Assembly (NCBI GenBank): GCA_034359265.1
Contig: CP136890.1
Coordinates: 436,501 to 500,500, forward strand
Origin: Canna indica
Taxonomy: Eukaryota > Streptophyta > Magnoliopsida > Zingiberales > Cannaceae
Length of the DNA stretch: 64,000 bases
Direction: 5' to 3'
Shown one piece after another: positions 30,488 through 41,412 of the stretch; positions within the stretch are counted from its first letter, which is position 1; every line of letters starts with the position of its first letter. Both the position numbers and the translations under genes were made by a program. Under the pieces are notes generated by a model that worked only from the letters and a program-made list of their open reading frames with translations, did no database searches and had not been told where the DNA came from.

Positions 30488-33226
30488 ATGGCAAGCGAGG
30501 TGACAAGGAATCACCATCGTCCGCAAGGCACGGGAGGCAGCAACAGCAACGGCATCGAGGCATCCACGCCTCCCGAGTTGCTCCTGCAATGGGGGAGCCG
30601 GAAGCGGCTACGGTGCGTCAAGCTCCAGCGCAAGGACGAGGACGACGCCCTCCCTGGCCCTGCCCACCAGTCCGGCGCCGTCACCGCTCGCGCCGACCGC
30701 GCGCTCCGGAGAGCCGCCTCCGCCGCCTGCAAACAACTCCTCCTCAGGTCTCCAATCATTTCCTTTGCTCACTTAAAATTGATCGATGTTACTTTTATCG
30801 TCCTCCATATCCATAAATCCACATAGCATATTTCATATTTGGTGGCAAATTGCTGATGCTGCCGGCTGCCCGCTGTGTGTTTGGGGATGGGAAACGGTTA
30901 TATGCGGCGCTGACTTGCAATTCGGAGGAAGAAGAACGCGTCTTCTTGATGTATCGTCTGGTTTGTAACTCGTGCCGCGAGCCAGCCGCGAGTGCGGAAG
31001 GCGTGGAGAGGGTGATCACGTGCTGTGTTGTCAGACCACGTGACAGTAAACAATATAGAGGCAAACAAGTTTGTCCACGATTAGACCGGGTTTTTAGCTG
31101 TTACTTCGTCTTCTGGTCCATCTTTTTTTTAATTCTTTAGGTTAATAAATAAAAATATATTATGGAGATAAAAATAACTAACCCTAAATAAATAGTAAAG
31201 TGGCTTAAAACTAACTATTTTTTGCTTTATTTTATTATAATTATAATACTTCTTCTCCACAAACCAGCGCGTCCTTTTCTCTGTCATCTCTGTAACGTAG
31301 TAACATGACCCCGCACGTCGCGACTCCTCGTCCATACCCCCGAATCACCCGACAGCAATTAGTGTATGCACAAGAACTCCAGTATTTTGATGGAGTGCTT
31401 TGATTACTAACAATCTAACATCCTGTATTCCTGTGCCTTGTGTTGGGAACATATACAGTCCTGAGGCCACGGCATCGGGCGTCAGATCCAAACGTGGGGA
31501 AGCCTCGCCGGAGGGCTCGACGGAGAGAGATGATCAGACGCAGACCCCGGCGCTCGCATGGCCCAAGCTGGAGCTGGGACTCACGAACAAGGAGAAGGAA
31601 GAGGATTACTTGGCCTTCAAGGGATCCAAGCTCCCCCAGCGACCCAAAAAGCGGGCGAAGCCTCTACAGCGGACCATTAATGTGAGTTGTCTTAATCTCT
31701 TGCAAAATATTACTTAAATTAATTTCCTATCAAACTAGTTGGTGATTAATTCTAATGAAATGTACATCTTTTTTTTCTTTGAAAGAAAGAAAAATGCATG
31801 TAGAGTTAGGAATCTCTTTGGACAGCTTACTTTTCCTACCCACTTATCATACCTTCACTGTCATTGGAAGTAAAGAATTAGAGCCCATGTTAACGCATAT
31901 TGATTGCGTACTCAAACCGCAAGCTATACCTAAGAAAAAAGTATTTTCTTTTACCTTCTTTTGCGTTTGTTGAACAATAGCGGTGGGCGATTGGGAACAA
32001 AGTAGGTGGTTGAGCGAAATACGATTGTTTTAGGGATGAGATAATGGGAATTGGACACTTGGACTAGAGACTGATTTGCATGATTCAATATAGCTTCTGG
32101 CTATTGATAATTAATTAACAATACTACTTCATGATAGGGTTTGGTTTGGGCTCTCAAAAGCTTGTCTTTTTTTCTTTACTGGGGTTGTTTGTAGGATTCT
32201 TATATAATGTTATGAAAAATATAATGAATGACTAGTTTATGTATATTTCTCAATTGGAAATATATATGAGCTTTATTATAGTTGACTTGTTAAAAAATTC
32301 AACTAACAAATATTGAATTATTTTTAATGAAAGTTGTACAATAGCACAAATAAAAGGTTATATATATTTGTTGTAATGCTGAAATTAAGTTCTAGATATA
32401 TACCAAAAAAGTTATTTGGGCCAAATGTTAGGTTTACACTAATTCATGTTTAATATATATTACTAACATCATTGAAAAGCATTTGTCAATTTTTTTATAA
32501 AAAAAATTGTCAAAAAAAACATCATTGAAAAGCATTTCATACTTGATCCAGTCGTATATAGAGAGATCTAAAGACAAAGGCTGAAATATGTTAAGCGCGA
32601 TAATTTTAATTATGAGATTCTGATCTCTTCTGTTGCGTTATGTGGTATCGTCCTTTGGAAGTAGTGTTGATCTGAATTGCACATTAGGAGCTTCTTAAAA
32701 TTGTTATGGCTTAGTGATTATTACATGCACTTGCAATTAAATATTAATATGGTGCAATTTTGGCTGTTAACTGCAGAGTATATCTTTATATATAATTAAC
32801 GTTGGTTATTATACATATGTGATAAGTACCTCCTTAAATACATCATATATATATATATATACACTCACAAAAGATAAGAATCCCTTCTTCAATATAAGAG
32901 TACTGTTACTTGATGACAATCAAGTTAAATAGGTACCGTAATTTCATATATTGTCATATTTTATCTCTTGATATTTACTTCTTATTTATGCTATCTAAAA
33001 AGCTGGTGTGCCCGGGTTCATGGCTCTGCGATTTGACTATGGAACGGTATGAAGTACGGGAGAAGAAGACCTCGAAGAAGGTTTGTAAGTAGTTTCTTTC
33101 CAGAAACTATTTGGATTGAGAGACGATTATATTAAATTAAGTTCTAACTTGTTTTAATTATTTGCTCTATTACAGAGACCCAGGGGTTTAAAGGCGATGG
33201 GAAACATGGAGAGCGACTCAGAGTAG
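30488..33226 (+). CDS. DUF1639 family protein (plant-specific, unknown function)
   Basis: Four exons: 30488-30747, 31459-31681, 33003-33080, 33176-33226, giving 203 aa. The N-terminal half is low-complexity and basic (PPELLLQWGSRKRLRC, then an Arg/Ala-rich stretch). The C-terminal DUF1639 signature is complete: RPKKRAKPLQRTIN, LVCPGSWLCDLTMERYEV, REKKTSKK and RPRGLKAMGNMESDSE followed by the stop. The start ATG sits four bases after the GCAG acceptor (three G residues intervene) and is the first in the mature transcript if the 5'-UTR intron is used. Exon 1 is GC-rich. Family members are plant-specific and without a known biochemical role; the basic motifs suggest a nuclear protein, which is inference. 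Confidence 0.9.
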
Positions 33227-34055
33227 CAGCATAGAATAGGCGAACAGGTTAAATACATAAGAAAGGAGAATCATGAGATTAAAGTCAAACATGAGATGTT
33301 CAGTGTATAAATTACCGGCCTTTCATTCTTTTGAAAGATGAGGCGAAGAATAAAAGGAAGTAGAGGCTACAGAAATTTTTTAGGCATCTAATTTAGCTAT
33401 GTGCAAAATTAGAAAGATCAATGAGCCGGCAGAAGTCTTCTTTTGTTAATTAGTACTAATAGATGCAGCTATAAAACCGGCAATTTATTGTTAGTTTTAA
33501 TAATTTGACATCAACTAAGTTTTCTTTTAGCGAGCATATAGGTTTCTTTATGTTTAATGGAACTATCTACATTTTCAAACAATATAACTTTTGTTAGGCT
33601 TTAGTTCTGTTTTCCATTATTATTTTTTCTCAACTTTCGTACTAAATTATACATGCCTAGCTTTCAAACAATACAACCTTCTGGCTGCAGGAGATTGAGC
33701 AGTGAACATAATATACATTACTGTTTAGTTTTATTTCCGCAAAACATATATTTTCACTATATAAAAGTGTAGAGAAAATATTTAGGTGCCTACCAAAAAT
33801 AATATAATGAAGCAGCAGATGCATTATATATGCTTATCTCCACGTGGAATTATTATAACTGATGGTCCTTACCCGTAGAATTAAAAATGAGACTAGTCTA
33901 AGTTCAAACTACTAATTTAATTAAAATATTTTAGGCGGAAGTTAATGATAGTACATCTTATTGACCAACATAATGTCCAATATACTTTTGTTATTAGATT
34001 AAAGCCGATCATCTCATCAAACATGCCGTAATACTACACATATATACATATGAGT

Positions 34056-34798
34056 AAGGTTTAAAAAACCGCCCGAAACGGTATATACCGGCCGGTATAT
34101 ACCGGTTTTTGGGGATTCCGGTATTCGATATACCCGGTATTTGAAAATACCGGGTATATCATGTATATCGGGCGGTATATGGCGGTATTTCGCCATATAC
34201 CGTCCTTACATATCGCCATATACCGCCCGGTAAGGGCGGTATATGTATCATACCGCCCGGTATGAGCGGTATGATGCGATATTGGTTTTTTTTTTTTTTT
34301 TTAAAGAGTTAGATACAACTCTAAACAATACGTAATTGATGAATAAATATTTAAAATCAATATTCCAATGTCAAATACATGAATATTAAAAGTCATTTGG
34401 TATTATATTAGGATTTTTCACAGATACAGCTCAAAGGGTCAAAAAAAATTTCGGCTCTGCGTAGCGCCGAAGACTCTGCGTAGCGCAACATATCTAGTAG
34501 CGCAACAATACGTTAGATATAACTCTAAATAATTCGGCTATTAGATATGTTGTATTTTTGATCCTGCGGGGGTGTGGGGGCGGAGCCCCCTCCCGAAATT
34601 TTTTTTGACCCTTTGAGCTGTATCTGTGAAAAATCCTAATACAATACCAAATGACTTTTAATATTCATGTATTTGACATTGGAATATTGATTTTAAACAT
34701 TTATTCATCAATTACGTATTGTTTAGAGTTATATCTAACTCTTAAAAAAAAAAAACCGGTATGCTATTCCCGTACCGGTACCGAGATTTTAAACCTTG
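34056..34798. mobile_element. Foldback Mutator-like MITE with 9-bp target duplication
   Basis: The left end reads AAGGTTTAAAAAACCG and the reverse complement of the right end CAAGGTTTAAAATCTCGG. Perfect 9-bp direct repeats CATATGAGT flank it (34047-34055 and 34799-34807), the length typical of Mutator elements. Inside is a block of interleaved GGTATATACCG-type palindromes (34080-34280). An almost perfect inverted repeat follows, with arms of about 160 bases (34288-34452 and 34595-34755) around a spacer of about 140 bases. No transposase frame is present. Confidence 0.8.
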
Positions 34799-36233
34799 CA
34801 TATGAGTTTAACATTTCTTGCTTTATACTTGTATTATCAAGATAAGATATGTGATTGTGAGATTCTAAGAAATTAGAATTTATTGATTGTTAATTAAATT
34901 TTTTATGGAAAATTAATTTTATTTTATTAATAATTAATTAATTCCGGAAATTAATGTATGATTAGTTAGATAAGTGAGTTAAAACTCAATAGTCATCTTT
35001 AAATTGTTTGATTTTGTTGAGGTTGTTAATTCTGTTTATTTACTTGTATCTATTTTGCGAGTTGTGGTATTTAATTTTGTTATCCAGTGTGTAAAGGCAA
35101 TGAATCTGCCAGCTTCTTCCTCCCATGACTCCCATGAGCCCATTAATATTAAATTTTATCCAGCCATGGGGGAATTATTTTGATATCAACTGAGTTGAAA
35201 TTTCCTTTGCCTTGATATTTGTTGGATTGAAGATAGCTGGCAGATATCAAAACCACAAAGTTCCAAATAATCAAAAAAAGACTGCCTAGCTGCAAGACTT
35301 CAAGTTATATATTATTTGGAAAATGTTATATCCTTCTATCTTATGTGCTTAAAAATATTTCCAATACTCACATATAATAATTTGCTATTAGAAAAAAATT
35401 TAGATTAATTTTTAAAAGGATACAGTAATACTCATATTATTTATAGTGAACCAAATCAACCAATCTCAATCATTCCTAGCTATTTTGGAGTAATATATAG
35501 CACCCATCGCCACATGCATATGTTGCTTATATTTATACATACTATAGTTGACAGCCACCAAACATTAGTTTATTTATATTTTTAAAATTAACTTAATCCA
35601 GATCAGTATTACAACCACACTTATATATATATATATATATATATATATGCAATAGCTCAATAATTAATCATTAACTTTATTGTAATTTATTTGTTTAATT
35701 ATATATTATTAAAGACAAATACATAATACACGTTCTTAAATGAAATGTTATGGGCAAGTCTCCTTTCAAAATACAATAAAACTAAAAAAAAATCAATAAA
35801 TCAATTTATTCGGTTAAGACTAAAAGTTAAAAAAATGAAGTATTTATAAATTTATATGCGTCCTTAAGACATAATTTTGCATTGGAGATATAATTTTTGA
35901 AAAGACGACTCTTTATACAGATTTATATGATTTTTCTTATTCTATAAATAACAATGTAGTTGACAACAGTTCACATTCTTTACAGCAAAAAAGAATATTT
36001 TCCAAAAGAATAAATAAAATAAAATAAAATAACGTATGGCGGTTATATTATTTTCTGCGTCCCGATGACACCTTTTCCTTATTTTTTTGGGTATCAAGTA
36101 ACAACCAACAACAGTTACAAGAACCAAGCGACAGCTCCAAGAAAACCCACGCCAGCTGTTTCCAGCTGTCATATTGAAACGGGTCGGGTATTTATCCCGC
36201 TAAAACACGCTCCGCTACCCGACTCCTCCGTAT

Positions 36234-36242
36234 TATAAATAG
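36234..36242 (+). promoter_or_regulatory. TATA box of AG-peptide gene
   Basis: TATAAATAG lies about 80 bases before the ATG at 36313, in GC-rich surroundings, well placed for transcription start near 36265-36270. Confidence 0.7.
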
Positions 36243-36312
36243 CCCTCCCTGTTTCTCCACCAAAGCCTCTCTGAAGAACTCAGGAGAAGAGCAGCAGGCA
36301 GAGCTAGCAGCG

Positions 36313-36510
36313 ATGGCGGCTCTCGGTCACAAATCCGTCTCGATCTTCCTCTTGGTCGCCGTCGCCACCGTCCTTATGGCGGGAGGAACCTTTGCCGCTG
36401 ATGCTCCGGCTCCCAGCCCCACCTCGGCCGCTGGGTCCATCTCCCCACCGTTCCCCCTGGCCGTGCTCGCCTCCTCCGTCGCCCTCCTCCTCGGATCTCT
36501 CCGCCAGTGA
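36313..36510 (+). CDS. AGP: Arabinogalactan peptide (GPI-anchored AG-peptide)
   Basis: A single exon encodes a 65-aa precursor with three parts: a cleavable signal peptide (about residues 1-28, ending GGTFA), a tiny mature core ADAPAPSPTSAAGS, and a hydrophobic C-terminus (LAVLASSVALLLGSL) typical of a GPI-anchor signal. The Ala-Pro/Ser-Pro pairs are the context for proline hydroxylation and arabinogalactan attachment, so the mature product is a 12-14-residue glycopeptide on the outer plasma membrane or wall. A clear TATA box and a short leader precede it. Typical AG-peptide precursors are 58-75 aa, so length fits. Which numbered AGP it matches cannot be decided. Confidence 0.88.
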   Translation: MAALGHKSVSIFLLVAVATVLMAGGTFAADAPAPSPTSAAGSISPPFPLAVLASSVALLLGSLRQ

Positions 36511-37652
36511 GGCATCCGGTGCCTGATCTCAGTTGGCGTCGTCTTTAGGGGTCGTCCTTTTAGGTTTTCTCACTTGTAATAATGGCGGTAGTGGCCGATG
36601 AGCTCGATTGGTTGATATGTTGTATGGATTCTAGCGTGGACCTGTAGATACAATATACCTTGGTTGCAGAGATCGATGCATTGCTAATTTATTCTGCCAT
36701 TGTAGTCTGAAAATTCATGTTCTAATTTATTGCTGAGCTTTTGTGGTTGTATGATTGATCTTTCGCTGATGAAACTGGTATTTGATTCGCTTAATTTGGA
36801 TTAGTAATTAGCAAGTGTAGCATCTCCATGTTGTTGGACAAAGATGAAGGTGTTTTCATCTTTCATCTTTCATTCTATTCTCTGATGCCAGCTTGCGTTT
36901 GCTTTTATTACACTTGTAAGATCGACTTTAATTTAAAGCAGCTTTATTCGAAACGGTTTTAATTATTCTGAGACAGAAGTGGTGATGATGATGAAAAGTG
37001 ATTGATTCTTGACTGAGTTTTCCACTTGTAATTAAGGGCAATTAGATAATTAATCTTACTCGTGGCTTTCAATTTGCTTAAGAAATTAATTGTCATCTAC
37101 TTTAGTAAATTTCAGAATTCACTTTGATTCCTTCTACGAGGAGGAAGTGTCAGTCTCATTTTCTCCTTCGTGAGAAGAGCACATGATGCGCATCCGTCCA
37201 AAGGACATATGCAGAGGTCTGTTCCTGATGGTCATGTAGCATCATTTGTTTTCTCAGCCATAGTGAGGAAGGCTTGTGAGTTGTAACTCGATTGAAGCGA
37301 GTTTCATCCCCTAGTTTGAAATGCCAGACGAGATGGATCAAGCAGGTTGATTTGATTGTTGTCAGAAGCAGGGTGGTGGTGGTGGTACTTCGTGCAGCTG
37401 CGCCTCTTTACCAACATGGCATGTGGCGATGGCCGAAAACCTGATCCCACTGATGAAAAGTACAAACATGATGAGCTTTAAGCTTGGCATTTTTATTTCT
37501 CTTACCATTGAAAAAATAATGCATTAAATCAACTCGGCAGAGTGGAAACAAAATATCCTCCAGATTAGGAGGGTGGGTGGACAATCATATTACAAAATTA
37601 CCATCTGATCTAGCTCTGTTTTATTCTCTAGTGATCAATTTTGTTTCATTCC

Positions 37653-38640
37653 CTAAAGTAAAAAAGAAAAATCTTTACGGTTACCGACCCTCATAGAAAA
37701 TTGGATGTCCTTAATAATGCAACTAATCATCGGATTTACGGAGTTACAAACAACATCCACCAAATTTTTTGAATCAGATTCTATAATAAAATTGTGTAGA
37801 TTTTTATCCATAGCCACCTTCAAAGCCTCCTGAGCAGCCAAGACCTCTAAAATTAAAATGTTATCATCCAGCAGCTTTACTCGAATTGCACCCAAGCAGA
37901 TGCCCATCGAATCACGAATAATGATTCCCAGTCCCCCTACACAATCAAATAGCGAGGCATCATAATTTACTTTAAGTAGATTCGATGCGGGCGAAATTCA
38001 TTTGACCAATGATTGATTAACTGTACTGATGCCCTCAGATAATTTTCTAGACCAATAACTATTGATGAAGCATAAAATTTTATTCATCGGGCACTGGGGC
38101 AAGCTGCTTAACCTCGTGTAGCTTAAGGTTCATAGCGTACCAGAAGAATCAACATGAATTAGCAATGAGGGTGTTGAAAAAGTCAGTACTGGGGTTGGAC
38201 CTAAGAGAACTATATAACCAATCACTCGATAACCAGTCACGATGATTATCAAGGAGAAGACCAATTTTAGCAGAGATGAGGTTCCAAACTGTGAGCGCAT
38301 ACTCATAGGTAAAAAAAAAGATGATCATAAGTTTCAGCAGAATTAGTGTAATAATGCAAGAAATTAGGGTAAAAATACTAATACGATGAAGTCTAAATTT
38401 AGTAGGTAATTTTTTTTATGAAAAACCTTCCAACAAGAACATAATGAGCTTAGGAGGTGTTTTTATCTTCCAAAGATATTTCCACGAAATAGAAATCGTC
38501 AAAATACGATAGGTATTCTCATCAGAATGTAAAGACAACCGAACGAAGCTTGGCATTTTGAATTCGACTTCTTTGCTTAGCTGCCCAAAAGGAAGAAAAG
38601 GCATCTTCGCTGTAAAAAGTGCGTCCTCTTCGTTCAAAAC
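37653..38640 (-). pseudogene. Decayed LINE (L1-type) 3' part: zf-RVT and RNase H fragments
   Basis: Read on the minus strand, a zf-RVT-like segment (WKYLWKIKTPPKLIMFL, 38490-38430) comes first. A linker reading VWNLISAKIGLLLDNHRDWL follows, then an RNase H-like segment (EVLAAQEALKVAMDKN and FIIESDSKNLVDVV, 37850-37730). This is the domain order of plant non-LTR retrotransposon ORF2 C-termini. Stops and frame changes break it; the reverse transcriptase itself is absent. Confidence 0.65.
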
Positions 38641-38957
38641 TATGTGCTACCGAGTGGGGTTTGGCTTGTGCTGGAAGCGAGTCTGCTTTGCAAGTGAGCA
38701 TCTGATCAGCTCATCAGTAATCTCAATCAATCTTCTACTTAGCTCACGAGGAATGATTAGGCTTTTTGATGTATATATATATTTGCAGACTCATTAACTG
38801 ACGACTAGATTAACATCCACCCTAATGGGTCCAATCTCGATCATATAAATCAATTTGGGGAAATCTCCAATGATCTTGTCCACCAACGACACCTCATCGA
38901 CAACCAACAACACCTGTCAAGGAAAACGAAGGTTTACGTATTAGGTTATTGAATTAA

Positions 38958-39556
38958 GAGTTCGTTTGGTTCTCAAACTGCTCATCACAGGACACCAGAT
39001 AGGGACAAGGATAAGACATCTTGACATCAGATGTCCTAAAACAATAGCTATACCGTGTTTGTTTCATCAAGAACAGGACACGATATAAAAATATATATAT
39101 TAATTAATATGTAAAAAAATATTAATATATAGTATCAAATACTTTAATACAATAAGAAGTTTTAGTTTACTAATAAGTGTTCAACTAATTTTCAATTAAC
39201 CTAAAAATATAACAATAGGATAATACCGAAAAATATAAAAAATATACCAAACGATTTCCAATCTGAAATCTGACACCACCATCGCGTTCAGCACGCGAAA
39301 ATTTACAACTTTGGTATTCACCTCGACTCGATCCGACGATTCTACGATCAAAGAAATGGGTAATTTTGACAATTGTAGCCTTTATCCTCCGTCCGATTTC
39401 GGTGTACCGAGAAATTTTTTGATACACCAAAATGGGTGGAAATTCTGTCCCGGACAAGGAGAAGTCATTATCCCGAAGCTTCTTTTGCAAATCAAACGGG
39501 GGATATGGGCGTATGTTCAGTCCAATCCCCCGTTTTTTAGCAAACCAAACGGGCCC
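38958..39556. mobile_element. Tourist-like MITE
   Basis: The left end reads GAGTTCGTTTGGTT and the complement of the right end GGGCCCGTTTGGTT, both flanked by TAA (38955-38957 and 39557-39559). 599 bp, noncoding. The ends belong to the widespread GGGCCYGTTTGG type of PIF/Harbinger MITE. Confidence 0.75.
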
Positions 39557-40394
39557 TAAAAGGCATATGAAGGAACTAGGAAGGATAGAATCATAGAAAG
39601 GTGAAATGCATGATGATTTGCTGTTAGAATCAAATCATCAATCATGCATTCTAGCTGAAATATAATATCATAAGCTTGATTTTATTCTTGCCGATGCGTA
39701 TTATTTGTACATTGTAGAGAATAGAATCATAGACAGCTCAATTATTCACTGGAACGGGAAAATTTGCCTTTCATACAACCAGGTAGATGGCTCTGTCTAA
39801 ACTGCAAAGAATAGAAAGGTGAAAACAAAGACAGTCCACCAGCTGCCAGATTTTTTGGTTGTCTGCTTCGCATTAATTTTATCTGATCAAAAAATGAAAT
39901 TAAAAAGGCATCAAATTAGCTGATGATATTATATAATCAATTCCTTTAACTATTTGAATACCCAGTTCATAACACACGCATACACACATATATGAACACA
40001 TATCTGTCCATTTATTTACGTTGCTAGTTTTATTTTTTTAGAAAAGAATAATAATCAGCAAAACATACGTTGAACACGCCTTCCAATAAAAGTCACAAGT
40101 ATGCATGTGTGCTTGTAGGGCTCGTGGGCCTCGTGGCATGCGTCGACAGTGAAAAGAGGTGAACAAATTATTTGACGAGGCATGCTTCACATTTTTTAAT
40201 TATGAATAAATAAAAAGAGTCATCACAGTTATAATTCATTGCATTTTGAATTTTCGATGGAGAAGTACAGATTTGGTTCTATAAATTTCGTAGTACATAT
40301 TTGATTTTATCTGTGACGATCTGTTAACTCTCCGTCAATGTGGACTAATGTCATTCATACATGTTGGCAGATTTAATCATATAAGTTTTATTTT

Positions 40395-40803
40395 AAAATT
40401 TTCAATCCTATATGTTTGTCCCTTAGCACATATTTGGTCTTATATATTTGTCACATAGCACAAATTTGATAATATCCGTAATGGTCTGTTAATTATCTGT
40501 TCACAAAAAAAATAAACGACATTATGTTCATTTTGACGGAGTTAACATACCGTCATGAATATGACCAAATCTATCTTACGAACCAAATTTATATATGTTA
40601 CGGAGCAAATCTATGTTATGAAGTTAACATACCATCTTGCCTATATGTCAGTCCGTCATATAGATTTGGTCCTATCCACGACGGTCTGTTAACTCTGTCA
40701 ATATGGACATAACGTCGTTTATTTTTTCGTGGACGAAAAGTTAACGGACCATCGCGGATATGACTAAATCTGTGCTACGAGACAAACATAAAAAAATTTT
40801 CAG
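40395..40803. repeat. Long inverted repeat with extra partial copies
   Basis: The left arm starts AAAATTTTCAATCC and continues ATGTTTGTCCCTTAGCACA, AATGGTCTGTTAA and AATAAACGACATTATG. The complement of the right arm (ending 40803) repeats this order: GAAAATTTTTTTATG, GTTTGTCTCGTAGCACAG, GATGGTCCGTTAAC, AATAAACGACGTTATG. Arms are about 150-170 bases. A further partial copy of the arm unit lies at about 40267-40375. Probably a long-TIR MITE; its outer limits are unclear. Confidence 0.6.
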
Positions 40804-41302
40804 GTATAATTTTTTTTTTCAGTTTGGATAAATTCGATTCGGTTCGGTTCGGTTCGATTCGGTTCGAACCGAATGGACAGCCCTATCTATTACTACTCGT
40901 CGTTTCTTCGATTCCAGCCCACTACACTAAAATTTACTGTTTGGCCCAAAACACGGTAGCCCGACTTTAATTTTAGAATCACATGTTGTATTCTTATTTC
41001 GACACCCGTCACATATTTACCCCGAAGAGAGCCCACATCAACGTCCGGGTCCCACGGCTTCCTCCGCCAACAAATAAGCCACGTGTCAAAGTGTGCGGGA
41101 GTAGCTATCAACCAATTAAAATGCTTCATTTAGGTGGGGCCCAGCTAAGCGGCATTGTGTGCGCAGCTGTACGTGTAAAGAATTGGGTCCCCTCGACGAC
41201 GCGACGCGGATGACTCCACCACGACTCCGCGTGGTGTCCCGTGACGAAGCATCCAACCTGACCAACCATGCCATTTGACTTCACAGCTTCTCCTCTCTCC
41301 TC

Positions 41303-41309
41303 TATAAAT
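41303..41309 (+). promoter_or_regulatory. TATA box of RABD2 gene
   Basis: TATAAAT lies about 105 bases upstream of the ATG and is preceded by a CT-rich stretch. Confidence 0.6.
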
Positions 41310-41412
41310 CCCAGCTCCTCCTCGCCTTGCTCCTCTTCTCCTTTCCCTCTGTCCTTCTCCCCCTCCACAAGTCTCCTCGAATTAGGGTTCCGGTTCGAAG
41401 AGGCCGTCCGCC

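Larger units (their letters stand above)
33227..36312. other. Spacer between DUF1639 and AG-peptide genes
   Basis: AT-rich and noncoding, dominated by the foldback element at 34056-34798. A (TA)n tract occupies about 35621-35649. The last 130 bases hold the AG-peptide promoter, including the inverted pair CGGGTCGGGTA and TACCCGACTC. Confidence 0.6.
36511..41412. other. Spacer between AG-peptide and RABD2 genes
   Basis: No intact gene. It contains a LINE remnant (37653-38640), a Tourist-like MITE (38958-39556), a long inverted repeat (40395-40803) and a possible hAT end near 40888 (the complement reads TAGGGCTGTCCATTCGG). The last 400 bases are GC-richer RABD2 promoter and leader. Confidence 0.6.
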
